Notes: generated by a model not told the origin, from the sequence alone. A stretch of DNA of 34,272 nt from a virus (IMGVR_UViG_3300009152_000117:1-34272); one strand, 5' to 3'; shown: positions 21,957 to 29,021, numbered from the stretch's first letter. Program-made: numbers and translations.

Positions 21957-22165
21957 AAATTATAGGGTTTTGTTTAGGATTGGAAAAATTCATACTCCCA
22001 TTGCTTCGTATTTTGTTTCCTATCTTTAGAAAGTTGGGTAAACCATTTACTTGTGCCCCTTGTCTTTCTTTTTGGGTATGTTTATTTTTCAATCCTTATA
22101 TGGCCTTTTTTTTATATTTTTCAATGTCGATAATTTCACGGGAATATGACCGAAGCAAACTATAA
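21941..22165 (+). CDS. Small membrane protein with CxxC motif (74 aa)
   Basis: The protein is strongly hydrophobic, with segments about 2-28 and 44-64. Between them is KPFTCAPCLSFWVC, carrying Cys38/Cys41 (and Cys46) in a CxxC arrangement typical of small Bacteroidota-phage membrane proteins. It overlaps the regulator gene by 16 bases and the next gene by 20. Function is unknown; redox or metal binding at the membrane is possible. Confidence 0.6.
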   Translation: MLIYLEIIGFCLGLEKFILPLLRILFPIFRKLGKPFTCAPCLSFWVCLFFNPYMAFFLYFSMSIISREYDRSKL

Positions 22166-22370
22166 TACCTTAAAGCATCATAAGCACGTTTACGACTTCT
22201 ATTTACAAGTTCAAACGATTAACACTGCCCATCCATCAATAGGGGCTATCAATGCAGTAATAGTAGATGAAGGAGGGCAAGCGATGAACTTAGGATGCTC
22301 CGGATGTGTGATTGAAGGTCTGAATACTATCTACCAACGATACAAAGAATACGAATCAACCCACTTATAA
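22146..22370 (+). CDS. Small protein of unknown function (74 aa)
   Basis: The 74-residue protein has HHKHVYDFYLQVQTINTAHPS, AVIVDEGGQAMNLGCSGCVIE and a helical end GLNTIYQRYKEYES. The GCSGC motif and the helices suggest a small DNA- or metal-binding protein. It overlaps its upstream neighbour by 20 bases and is one base from the glycosyltransferase. No family recognised. Confidence 0.6.
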   Translation: MTEANYNTLKHHKHVYDFYLQVQTINTAHPSIGAINAVIVDEGGQAMNLGCSGCVIEGLNTIYQRYKEYESTHL

Positions 22371-22371
22371 T

Positions 22372-23157
22372 ATGGCACTAATAGCAATGGCGGTGTATTC
22401 CACCGAAGAAAACAAGAAAGATGATTGTCTCATACGGACACTTGAATCTTTATCAATGACAGTCGATCTTAAAAAGCATCGACTAATTTTATCGATCAAT
22501 GCAGAAACTACCAATACCATGCACTTGGTTAACGACTGGAAAAGACAATGGGGGCATGATGTAGCAATCATTAAAAACTATAAAAATATCGGTACTGCGG
22601 AGGCCATTAACAAATGCTTCAAGTTGCGGGAAGAAAAAGAGAACTGCATCAAAATGGATGATGATGTAGTAATTCATTCAAGCGGATGGATAGAAGTAAT
22701 GGAAGATGCAATAAGGAGAGATTCTACAATAGGAATAATAGGATTAAAAAGAAAGGATTGCATAGAGAATGTGAACCATACGGATAGTTACTACCGATCT
22801 AAACTTATTCAATTACCTCAGGTTCCAGGGGAGAGATGGATTATTGTCGAGGATGTTCACCATGTGATGGGGACTTGCCAAATGTACTCAAGTGCTTTGC
22901 TTGACAAAATAGGCTACCTCTACCAACCCAAGCAGTATGGATGGGACGATGTTCTTGCTTCATCCCGAAGTAGGGCGGTAGGATTTAAAAACTGCTTTCT
23001 GCCTCATGTAGAGATTGACCACATAGATGAAGGGGCTACCCCTTATCAATCGTGGAAGGAGAAACACGCGACACTTGACATTGGCACTATAACCAAACTT
23101 ATGGAAGGATATTCTAGCGGGACAATATCAACCTATTATACACCATTCCATGAATAA
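22372..23157 (+). CDS. GT-A fold glycosyltransferase, family 2-like
   Basis: The 261-residue protein has the GT2 plan: an N-terminal strand-helix with AVYSTEENKKDDCLIRTLES, NYKNIGTAEAINKCFKLREE, and a KMDDDVVIHSSGW block (about 93-105) providing the DxD metal and sugar-nucleotide site. Later come VMGTCQMYSSALLDKIG and YGWDDVLASSRSRA, with an acidic acceptor-side motif (GWDD). It directly precedes a second, different glycosyltransferase. The acceptor could be virion protein, modified DNA or host glycan. Confidence 0.8.
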   Translation: MALIAMAVYSTEENKKDDCLIRTLESLSMTVDLKKHRLILSINAETTNTMHLVNDWKRQWGHDVAIIKNYKNIGTAEAINKCFKLREEKENCIKMDDDVVIHSSGWIEVMEDAIRRDSTIGIIGLKRKDCIENVNHTDSYYRSKLIQLPQVPGERWIIVEDVHHVMGTCQMYSSALLDKIGYLYQPKQYGWDDVLASSRSRAVGFKNCFLPHVEIDHIDEGATPYQSWKEKHATLDIGTITKLMEGYSSGTISTYYTPFHE

Positions 23158-23797
23158 ATTACTAACCACATGCAGTAAAGAAGATTATCACAAGTGTAAA
23201 ATGCTTGAAAAGTCTTTAGAAAAGTATGGATGGGACTTCCACATAATTCTGCATGAGTGGAAAGGGTTTGGTGATAAAATTATTAAAACTTACGAATACC
23301 TAAAAACACATCCTGAGATAACCCATTTCTTTTATACGGATGCTTGGGATAGCCTTGTATTCGATACGATGGAAGCGACTCTTAATAAAATTAAGGATAA
23401 AGATATTATATTGCTGAGTGCAGAAAAGAATTGCTACCCTCACCCATCTAAATCGATACTTTATCCAGAAACAAAAAGCCCGTTTAAATACGTGAATGGG
23501 GGAGGATGGTTTTGTAATTCTTCTATCTTCTGTGCGATGATAGATAAGTACCCTTTAACTTCTATTGATGTAGATCAAGTATGGCTCACTGACTTATATT
23601 TGAATGAACCCGAAATAGTAAGGCTTGACACGGGATGTGAAGTGTTCCAAACTATTGCTTTCTGTGATGAGGATGAGTTTAACTTAGATTCTTTTTCGGG
23701 AAAAGTATGGATAAGAAATAAGGGCACCGATACTTTCCCTACTTTTTTTCACGGCAATGGGCATACACCTATGAATAAATTTAATGAATTAATATGA
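23150..23797 (+). CDS. PLOD-like glycosyltransferase
   Basis: The 215-residue protein resembles the glycosyltransferase domain of PLOD/procollagen-type enzymes. It has FFYTDAWDSLVFD (about 61-73) with the acidic metal site, YVNGGGWFCNSSIF (about 114-127), DVDQVWLTDLYLN and the closing HGNGHTPMN, matching the family's NG/HGN ends. It overlaps the GT2-like gene by eight bases, suggesting that the two act on one product. It is the last gene before island II except for a small, probably hybrid ORF. Confidence 0.75.
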   Translation: MNKLLTTCSKEDYHKCKMLEKSLEKYGWDFHIILHEWKGFGDKIIKTYEYLKTHPEITHFFYTDAWDSLVFDTMEATLNKIKDKDIILLSAEKNCYPHPSKSILYPETKSPFKYVNGGGWFCNSSIFCAMIDKYPLTSIDVDQVWLTDLYLNEPEIVRLDTGCEVFQTIAFCDEDEFNLDSFSGKVWIRNKGTDTFPTFFHGNGHTPMNKFNELI

Positions 23798-24003
23798 CAA
23801 CCGAACACTTTGATGAACACCACAGGCAAGTATTGGATTTATTTGCTGTTAGTAGGCGAAGCGAACAGTTATTTTGCGATTGTGAAATAAAAGGCAGTAT
23901 AATTGCTTATAACGGATTAGAATATGAGAAGTGGCGACCTATAAATTGGCAGCAAACTTCATTAAGTGCCGAAAATTTGAACAAGCGACTAACGATAATA
24001 TGA
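23794..24003 (+). CDS. Small, possibly chimeric protein at the island II border (69 aa)
   Basis: The ORF starts at an ATGA overlap with the glycosyltransferase gene but runs into the first cassette of island II at 23848, where GCTGTTAGTAGGC begins. So roughly the first 18 residues come from phage sequence and the rest (RRSEQLFCDCEIKGSII...) from cassette sequence. The cassette part contains CDCEIKG and NGLEYEKWRPINW. It may be a fusion created by cassette insertion or a cassette gene that lost its own start. No function assigned. Confidence 0.4.
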   Translation: MTTEHFDEHHRQVLDLFAVSRRSEQLFCDCEIKGSIIAYNGLEYEKWRPINWQQTSLSAENLNKRLTII

Positions 24004-24039
24004 ACTCTTAGCCATTTCTTATATTATTTGTTATAAGTC
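23987..24039 (+). repeat. attC-like hairpin 4
   Basis: GACTAAC-G-ATAATAT (to 24001) pairs with ATATTAT (24021-24027) and the end box GTTATAAGTC (24030-24039). At about 53 bases it is one of the shortest sites in the window, and its stem is AT-rich. Confidence 0.45.
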
Positions 24040-24109
24040 TGTTATGTTTTGTAGTAACGAAGTAAGGTTTAAGCTGACAATAATGATACAAAACATAATT
24101 GCGTATAAC
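24030..24109 (+). repeat. ORF-less cassette start with perfect internal hairpin
   Basis: GTTATA...TATAAC boxes enclose TTATGTTTTGTA (24042-24053) and its perfect reverse complement TACAAAACATAA (24087-24098), with a 33-base loop. No ORF of useful length is present. It could be an empty cassette or a regulatory hairpin. Confidence 0.55.
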
Positions 24110-24251
24110 GTTTTGCGGCTTTGTGTCTGTTTGCCCCTTGCACAAAGTTTCAAGTTTTAGATAAATTTATAGGCAAAATAATAGCAGCTACACGATGCCA
24201 GCCTATGCGGTTGCGTTGATTCGCTGGTATTGTGTAGCTGCTGTTATAAGC
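24101..24251 (+). repeat. attC-like hairpin 5
   Basis: It starts GCGTATAAC-GTTTT-GCGGC and ends AGCTGCTGTTATAAGC. Inside, AGCAGCTACAC (24183-24193) pairs perfectly with GTGTAGCTGCT (24232-24242), and TTTGCC with GGCAAA. The internal hairpin is probably part of the loop structure. The gap 24004-24284 (281 bases) holds no gene beyond a 22-codon ORF; it is filled by sites 4 and 5. Confidence 0.55.
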
Positions 24252-24284
24252 TGGTGCGATTAATTAACTAAAAATATAAATATA

Positions 24285-24473
24285 ATGAAAGACGAAAAAG
24301 AATTAACATTGATGCCTTACGGGAACGGAAACGGTTTATTAATTTATTGTAAAAATTGCGGTAGTGAATTTGAAGAAACTGCTGGAGGTTATTATGATCC
24401 AATAAAATACGAAAGCGATAAGTATGACAGAGAGTGTAGAAGATGCTTAACTGAATTAGGAATGTTCTCGTAG
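24285..24473 (+). CDS. Cassette-encoded zinc-ribbon protein (62 aa)
   Basis: The 62-residue protein has two Cys pairs, Cys22-x2-Cys25 (YCKNCG) and Cys51-x2-Cys54 (RECRRC), typical of a small zinc ribbon, in an acidic context (GSEFEETAGG, KYESDKYD). It lies alone inside a cassette whose start and end boxes are perfect complements. Zinc ribbons of this size bind nucleic acid or partner proteins. The precise role is unknown. Confidence 0.65.
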   Translation: MKDEKELTLMPYGNGNGLLIYCKNCGSEFEETAGGYYDPIKYESDKYDRECRRCLTELGMFS

Positions 24474-24478
24474 CACTT

Positions 24479-24551
24479 GCTTATAACGTTTTGCAGATTG
24501 GCGATAGTTGGCTTTTTTCAAGCCAATTTTGCCAATCTGCTGTGTGTAGTC
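24479..24551 (+). repeat. attC-like hairpin 6
   Basis: GCAGATTGGC (24493-24502) pairs perfectly with GCCAATCTGC (24531-24540), and TTGGCTT (24508-24514) with AAGCCAA (24520-24526), with unpaired bases only on the left side. The left box is GCTTATAAC-GTTTT. The right box is degenerate (CTGTGTGTAGTC instead of CTGTTA). Short length and asymmetry match attC sites well. Confidence 0.65.
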
Positions 24552-24611
24552 TGGTTTTATTTAAAGTTTTTTTTTGAGGTGGGGGTGCGTTGGACATTTA
24601 AATTTTAAAAT

Positions 24612-25700
24612 ATGATAGTAGTAAGTTTATTTAATGGAATGAATACAGGCAGACAAGCCTTAGAAAATCGTGGTTACAAGGTTACAAAATACTATTCAAG
24701 TGAATTGAAACCATACGCTATTGAATTAACGCAATTTCATTTTCCTGATACAATACAAGTAGGAGATGTAACGAAGTGGAGAGAATGGGATATTGATTGG
24801 GAAAGTGTTAATATAATTTTAAGCGGAAGCCCTTGCCAAGATTTAAGCATTGCCGGGAAACGAAAAGGAATAAATGGAGCGAAAAGTAGTTTGTTTTGGG
24901 TATTTATTGAAATATTGGAACACGTTAGAAGCCTTAACCCTAATGTAATATTTTTTCAAGAAAATGTTGGAAGTGCAAATAAAAAGGATATTGGAATTAT
25001 GAGCCGTGCAATGGGGCTTTATCCTGTAAGAATTAATAGTAGTTTGGTAACGGCACAATTAAGGGATAGATATTACTGGACAAACATAAGAACGAAGCAA
25101 ACAATGTTTGATGTGGTTACTGATATTCCACAACCAGAGGATAGAAAAATAATGTTTAAAGACATTTTAACCGATGGTTATACGGATCGAGATAAAGCAA
25201 GGGCAATTTTAGAAAGCGAAGAACGATTAAATACCGATTTAGGTAAAATGCACGATAGATATGCGAAGTTTGGAAATGTAGTTTACTTAGAAAAATATAA
25301 GGATTTAATAAGTATTGAAAATGCAAGATTGAAAGTAAAAACCAATACAACCGATGGCTACCAATATGCTACTGAAAATGATTGTTTGAACTTATCATTT
25401 CCTACAAGCAAAACCAGGAGAGGAAGAATAACGAAAGGCAAAACACCTTGTTTATTGCAAGGGAACGAACCACTATTTGCATTTACAGGCGATAATATTA
25501 GACCATTAAATAAAATTGAACTATGCAGATTACAAGGTTTCCCTGATGATTATTGCGATATATTGACAAGGAATAAAGCAGCGAGTTTATTAGGCGATGG
25601 ATGGACTTTACCGATTGTAGAGCATTTTTTTACCTTTTTAACTTTTGAAAAAAGTTTAGAGAGCGTGGGCAAAAAAACTTTAAATAAAACTTGCCACTAA
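24612..25700 (+). CDS. DNA cytosine-5 methyltransferase (DNMT3-like), cassette cargo
   Basis: The 362-residue enzyme transfers a methyl group from SAM to cytosine C5. Motifs in order: I, SLFNGMNTG (5-13); IV, SGSPCQDLS with catalytic Cys about 75; VI, ENVG about 118-121; VIII, QLRDRYYW about 146-153; IX, RPLNKIELCRLQGFP about 297-311; X, LLGDGWTLPIVEHFF near 327-341. The overall look (AGKRKGINGAKSSLFW) is DNMT3-like. The target-recognition region lies between VIII and IX. It is orphan here, without a restriction enzyme, so protection of phage DNA from host restriction is likely. Its stop overlaps attC-like site 7. Confidence 0.9.
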   Translation: MIVVSLFNGMNTGRQALENRGYKVTKYYSSELKPYAIELTQFHFPDTIQVGDVTKWREWDIDWESVNIILSGSPCQDLSIAGKRKGINGAKSSLFWVFIEILEHVRSLNPNVIFFQENVGSANKKDIGIMSRAMGLYPVRINSSLVTAQLRDRYYWTNIRTKQTMFDVVTDIPQPEDRKIMFKDILTDGYTDRDKARAILESEERLNTDLGKMHDRYAKFGNVVYLEKYKDLISIENARLKVKTNTTDGYQYATENDCLNLSFPTSKTRRGRITKGKTPCLLQGNEPLFAFTGDNIRPLNKIELCRLQGFPDDYCDILTRNKAASLLGDGWTLPIVEHFFTFLTFEKSLESVGKKTLNKTCH

Positions 25701-25750
25701 CGGTTGGGTATTTGCGCTCGTTTTAATGGCGCAAATACTGTGTTATGCTC
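25694..25750 (+). repeat. attC-like hairpin 7
   Basis: CCACTAAC-GGTTGG-GTATTTGCGC (stem 25708-25717) pairs with GCGCAAATAC (25729-25738), then TGT and GTTATGCTC (25742-25750). The ten-pair stem is perfect. At 57 bases it is close to the classic 59-base element. The left box overlaps the methyltransferase stop codon. Confidence 0.65.
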
Positions 25751-25802
25751 TCGTTTTGCGTGGGTGGGATTAACGAAATTATTAACTTAAATAAATACTA
25801 AA

Positions 25803-26093
25803 ATGGAAATAGAAGAAGTAATTAAAATTTGTAAAGATAGAAATGAATTAAATTTTCTGTTTTCAATTACAAAACAAATAGCCGAAGCAGATAGCATTGG
25901 AGAATGTTATGGATATTGTAGGGAATACAAAACAGAACAATTTAATAATGCCGAAAAACATATACAAGCAGAGGAATATAAGCTAAGAGGATTCAAAGAT
26001 AAATATTGCCAATGGTTAGAGTATGGAGGCATACCTATTTACGAATTGTATCTTTATCAAATTGGTGCGGTGGTAAAGCAAAATGGAGCATAA
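25803..26093 (+). CDS. Cassette protein of unknown function (96 aa)
   Basis: The 96-residue protein is helical and charged: EVIKICKDRNELNFLFSITK, EADSIGECYGYCREYKTEQF, then YKLRGFKDKYCQWLEYGG. It has several Cys residues but no recognised motif. Its stop TAA is part of the end box GAGCATAAC, which exactly mirrors the cassette start GTTATGCTC. That tight fit is one of the strongest cassette signs. Function unknown. Confidence 0.6.
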   Translation: MEIEEVIKICKDRNELNFLFSITKQIAEADSIGECYGYCREYKTEQFNNAEKHIQAEEYKLRGFKDKYCQWLEYGGIPIYELYLYQIGAVVKQNGA

Positions 26094-26147
26094 CACGTGA
26101 GTTACGGCAATTGCCCATTATAAAAATAGGGGGAAACAAATTAAAAA
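26091..26147 (+). repeat. 57-bp direct repeat, copy 2 (end of island II)
   Basis: It matches copy 1 (20526-20582) at 55 of 57 positions and again lies between the last cassette box and the ATG of a phage gene (26156). The two differences in the open frame are one silent (CGA/CGG) and one Asn/Ile. It includes a GGCAATTGCC palindrome. Confidence 0.85.
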
Positions 26148-26155
26148 TTATTAAT

Positions 26156-26869
26156 ATGACAATAGACGAAGTAAGTTACAATTACGGGTTCCGAGACTAT
26201 CAATCTTGGGTTAACGAGTTATTCACAAAGAATGTCGATTTTACTCCTGAGCTTAAAGAATTAAGGGACTGGGTAGAAAAAAATGTTTTCGGATTTGGTG
26301 AGAGGTCGTTCTATTGGCTATGGAAGTTGATAGTTGACGAGATGCCGGCTAATTTTACCTTTTTAGAAATTGGTGTATTTAGGGGTCAGACTCTTGCGCT
26401 TGTGAAATTACTCGCTAAATTAGCGGGAAAAGAATGTATCTGTTACGGTATCACTCCTTTAGATACTACCGATGGCCATTGGGAAAGTAACTATGCTTCC
26501 GACATAAAACTCATACACGACACTTTCAAACTTCCTCAGCCAAAGATAATAGTGGGACTAAGTACGGACTTAACCATCATTGACGAGGCTAAATATTTAT
26601 CACCGATGGATATTGTCTACATTGACGGTGGACATAGTTACGATGTGGTAAAATCTGACATGAGCAATTATCCCCAGCTATCAAGCAAGTTCTTAGTAGT
26701 GGATGACTGCTGTAACGACATACTTATGCCCTGGGGATATTTCGCGGGAATATCATCAGTAACAAAAGCAGTAAACGAATGGGAATCGGAACAAAAAGAC
26801 TTCAAATTACTATTCAATGTAGTACATAATAAATTATATAAAAGAAATGCACCCGACACGAATATTTAA
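26156..26869 (+). CDS. SAM-dependent methyltransferase-like protein
   Basis: I start at the ATG at 26156 (237 aa), which follows the 57-bp leader. A longer in-frame version would translate that repeat. Class I methyltransferase features are FLEIGVFRGQT (about 69-79, SAM loop), PMDIVYIDGGHSYDVVKSDM (about 150-170) and FLVVDDCCND, the pattern of MT_24/cephalosporin-hydroxylase-like enzymes. Such enzymes often act on sugars, which would fit the glycosyltransferases upstream. It overlaps the small terminase gene by 23 bases. Confidence 0.75.
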   Translation: MTIDEVSYNYGFRDYQSWVNELFTKNVDFTPELKELRDWVEKNVFGFGERSFYWLWKLIVDEMPANFTFLEIGVFRGQTLALVKLLAKLAGKECICYGITPLDTTDGHWESNYASDIKLIHDTFKLPQPKIIVGLSTDLTIIDEAKYLSPMDIVYIDGGHSYDVVKSDMSNYPQLSSKFLVVDDCCNDILMPWGYFAGISSVTKAVNEWESEQKDFKLLFNVVHNKLYKRNAPDTNI

Positions 26870-27278
26870 AAGCGAATCAGAAATGCAAAAAGCATGGGAT
26901 AACTTCAAACTGAACCTAAAAGAACAGTCCAAAGAATGGCTCAAAGTTCAATATGTAGGTAAGGAAGGAGAAAGAGTTGCCGACGGGCAAAAGGTACCAA
27001 TGACCCTTGAGGGATTTAAACGCTATTGTCGTGAGAATCACGGGGAAGTAGAACAGTATTTTAGTAATAAAGATAATATTTATACCGACTTTGTTGGTAT
27101 CTGTTCGCACATAAGAGGTGAGATTAGAGAGAATCAAATAATTGGCGGGTTGCTTGGGTTCTACAACCCTTCCATCACCCAAAGACTGAATGGCTTAGTA
27201 GAAAAGACAAACAACGAGAACACGGGAGAAACAACTATTACAGTAGTATATGCCGAGAAACCTAACGATAACACTTAA
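26847..27278 (+). CDS. Terminase small subunit (gp3-like)
   Basis: The 143-residue protein binds the packaging site in phage DNA. Its blocks WDNFKLNLKEQSKEWLK, PMTLEGFKRYCRENHG, FVGICSHIRGEIRENQIIGG and LGFYNPSITQRLNGLVEK match P22 gp3-like small terminases common in Bacteroidota phages. It overlaps the large-subunit gene by 29 bases, as expected for partners. The C-terminal tail (TTITVVYAEKPN) probably contacts the large subunit. Confidence 0.85.
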   Translation: MHPTRIFKSESEMQKAWDNFKLNLKEQSKEWLKVQYVGKEGERVADGQKVPMTLEGFKRYCRENHGEVEQYFSNKDNIYTDFVGICSHIRGEIRENQIIGGLLGFYNPSITQRLNGLVEKTNNENTGETTITVVYAEKPNDNT

Positions 27279-28422
27279 CAAAGCCCATGAAGGACAACAG
27301 AGTGTATTAAACGAGAAGAAACGTTTTAATGTTTTATGTTGTGGGCGTAGGTGGGGGAAGTCTGCACTTGCTACAAATCTACTTTGCGAGGTTGCCTTAA
27401 ACGGACATCCAGCGGGATACTTCACTCCCACTTACAAACTGCTCGATGGGACATACAAAGAGTGCCTTGCTATTTTAGAACCAATAATCAAAAGGAAAAA
27501 TGAACATCAGTTTATCGAGCTTATCACCGGAGGGGTTATTGACTTTTGGAGTTTGGAAAATGAACTTGCTGGAAGGTCAAGGAAGTACAAGCGTGCTATC
27601 ATTGATGAAGGAGCATTTACTAAAAATCTATGGCAGTTGTGGACAGAGTCAATACGTGCTACCCTTGCCGACCTCAAAGGGGATGCTTGGTTTCTGTCAA
27701 CCCCGAAAGGGAAAAATGACTTTTATAAACTTTACTGTAAAGGTAAGACAGAGGCAAAGTGGATGTCATGGCAGATGTCCACGTACACCAACCCATTTAT
27801 TGATAACGAAGAAATAGACGATGCGAGGGCAGACTTGCCTGAACTTGCTTTCAGTCAAGAGTACATGGCAGAGTTCAATGATAACGTAGCAAATCCTTTC
27901 GGGACGAACTTTATCAAACTTTGTGTTAAACCATTAAGCCACAAGAGTCCCGTGTGTTATGGTATTGACTTAGCGAAGTCTTTTGATTATACTGTCATAA
28001 TAGGACTCGATGAAGATTGCAACGTGTGCTACATGGATAGGTTTCAGAGTGATTGGCAGAATGTAATACAAAGAATAAAAGACTTGAATAATGGAGTCCC
28101 TATTGCCATCGATAGCACGGGAGTAGGTGATCCGATTGGAGAGGAAGTTTCAAGGGGAAGATATGTCAATCTAATAAAGTTCACATCTCAAAGTAAGCAA
28201 CAGATGATGGAAGGATTAGCAATGAAAATACAGAAGTTAGAGATAGGATTTCCTGATGGGATAATCAAAGATGAACTCGATAACTTTGAATATGAATACA
28301 CGAGAACAGGAGTAAAGTATTCAGCACCATCAGGACTGCACGATGACTGTGTTTGTGCGCTAGCTTTAGCGATAACAGAATTTAAGATAGGAAAAACCTA
28401 CGGGAAATATACGATAATATGA
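27250..28422 (+). CDS. terL: Terminase large subunit
   Basis: The 390-residue packaging motor and nuclease has Walker A CCGRRWGKSALA (about 30-41), Walker B RAIIDEGAF (about 115-123), coupling motif FLSTPKGKND (about 150-159), then the RNase H-like nuclease with YGIDLAKSFDYT (first Asp about 238), AIDSTGVGD (about 286-294) and LHDDCVCALALA (final Asp pair, about 363). It converts ATP energy into DNA packaging and cuts the concatemer. It overlaps small terminase and the tail chaperone gene (ATGA). At 390 residues it is compact but complete. Confidence 0.95.
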   Translation: MPRNLTITLNKAHEGQQSVLNEKKRFNVLCCGRRWGKSALATNLLCEVALNGHPAGYFTPTYKLLDGTYKECLAILEPIIKRKNEHQFIELITGGVIDFWSLENELAGRSRKYKRAIIDEGAFTKNLWQLWTESIRATLADLKGDAWFLSTPKGKNDFYKLYCKGKTEAKWMSWQMSTYTNPFIDNEEIDDARADLPELAFSQEYMAEFNDNVANPFGTNFIKLCVKPLSHKSPVCYGIDLAKSFDYTVIIGLDEDCNVCYMDRFQSDWQNVIQRIKDLNNGVPIAIDSTGVGDPIGEEVSRGRYVNLIKFTSQSKQQMMEGLAMKIQKLEIGFPDGIIKDELDNFEYEYTRTGVKYSAPSGLHDDCVCALALAITEFKIGKTYGKYTII

Positions 28423-29021
28423 AAATACCAAAGACATGGAGCGACCTAACCATCGCTCAATTCCAAAGACTTACATCCGTTCAGCATGGGGTTTTTGATT
28501 TCGCAGTAGAGCAAGAGATAGCCGTACTGTCAGTTCTTACCGAACTAACTACCGAGCAACTTGAATCAATGCCTAAGATAAGGCTTGTCGAGATGGCAAG
28601 AGCAACCGACTTTATAAAGCATCCTATAAGCGACAAACTGAACAAAAGATTTAAGATAGGGTCACGGGTATTCGATGTTCTTCTCAAGGCTGAGGAGATA
28701 ACGGCAGAGCAGTTCATAATACTTAATAAGTACACCGAGAATGATGATACCACTACGGATAACTTACATTACATACTTGCGGTACTGACTAATGAACGAG
28801 CTGGAATATGGGGGAGAAAGAAACCTTTTGACTTCGACTTCGAGAACAAGGCTTTACTATTTCAAGAGTTTTTAAGTATTGATAAGGCTTTCGCACCGAG
28901 TGTTTTTTTTTGCGAAGTCTACAAAAGTTGGTTAGGCGTTGGGGAAACCTATTTACTTCAGAGAGCGAAGGAGTTGGAGAAGATGGCGAAGATGGAGCTC
29001 AAGGAATTAGGGAAGAAGTAG
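28419..29021 (+). CDS. Tail assembly chaperone (upstream frame)
   Basis: The 200-residue helical protein (WSDLTIAQFQRLTSVQHG..., IRLVEMARATDFIKHPIS, FIILNKYTENDD) has the size and place, after terminase, of a tail assembly chaperone of the gpG type. At codons for VFF (28902-28910) it contains a run of nine T (28903-28911). A -1 slip there would continue into the 28910 frame and give a gpG-gpGT-type pair. Its own C-terminal 36 codons after the T run are charged and helical (RAKELEKMAKMELKELGKK), so both products look plausible. Confidence 0.65.
   Translation: MKIPKTWSDLTIAQFQRLTSVQHGVFDFAVEQEIAVLSVLTELTTEQLESMPKIRLVEMARATDFIKHPISDKLNKRFKIGSRVFDVLLKAEEITAEQFIILNKYTENDDTTTDNLHYILAVLTNERAGIWGRKKPFDFDFENKALLFQEFLSIDKAFAPSVFFCEVYKSWLGVGETYLLQRAKELEKMAKMELKELGKK
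28903..28911 (+). other. T9 slippery sequence, candidate -1 ribosomal frameshift site
   Basis: In the upstream frame the heptamer is T-TTT-TTT (28904-28910), an ideal -1 slippery sequence. The -1 frame is open from there to 29260 and has no ATG until 29109. Siphophages usually join their two tail chaperones by such a slip. Confidence 0.6.

Larger units (their letters stand above)
23848..26094 (+). mobile_element. Cassette island II (integron-cassette-like array)
   Basis: Five cassette-like units follow each other: 23849-24030, 24031-24243 (no long ORF), 24244-24541 (zinc ribbon), 24542-25742 (DNA methyltransferase) and 25743-26094 (96-aa protein). Start and end boxes are exact reverse complements in the third (GTTATAAGC/GCTTATAAC) and fifth (GTTATGCTC/GAGCATAAC), partial in the first two, and unclear for the methyltransferase cassette. 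The island lies between a glycosyltransferase and a methyltransferase-like phage gene and ends at the same 57-bp sequence as island I. No integrase gene is present. Confidence 0.6.

Noticed and set aside
19379-26094. Transposon or MITE explanation for the inverted repeats
   Set aside because: No transposase, no fixed terminal sequence beyond the short boxes and no target duplications seen. The stems differ between sites, which fits attC-like sites better, although a REP-like family is not excluded.
26006-26155. Upstream extension of the methyltransferase-like protein
   Set aside because: It runs through another gene in a different frame and the 57-bp repeat. The shared frame with the repeat is noted as a finding, but the ATG after the repeat gives the expected protein.
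27500-27817. 105-aa ORF inside the large terminase gene
   Set aside because: It is an out-of-frame shadow of a gene with all terminase motifs intact.
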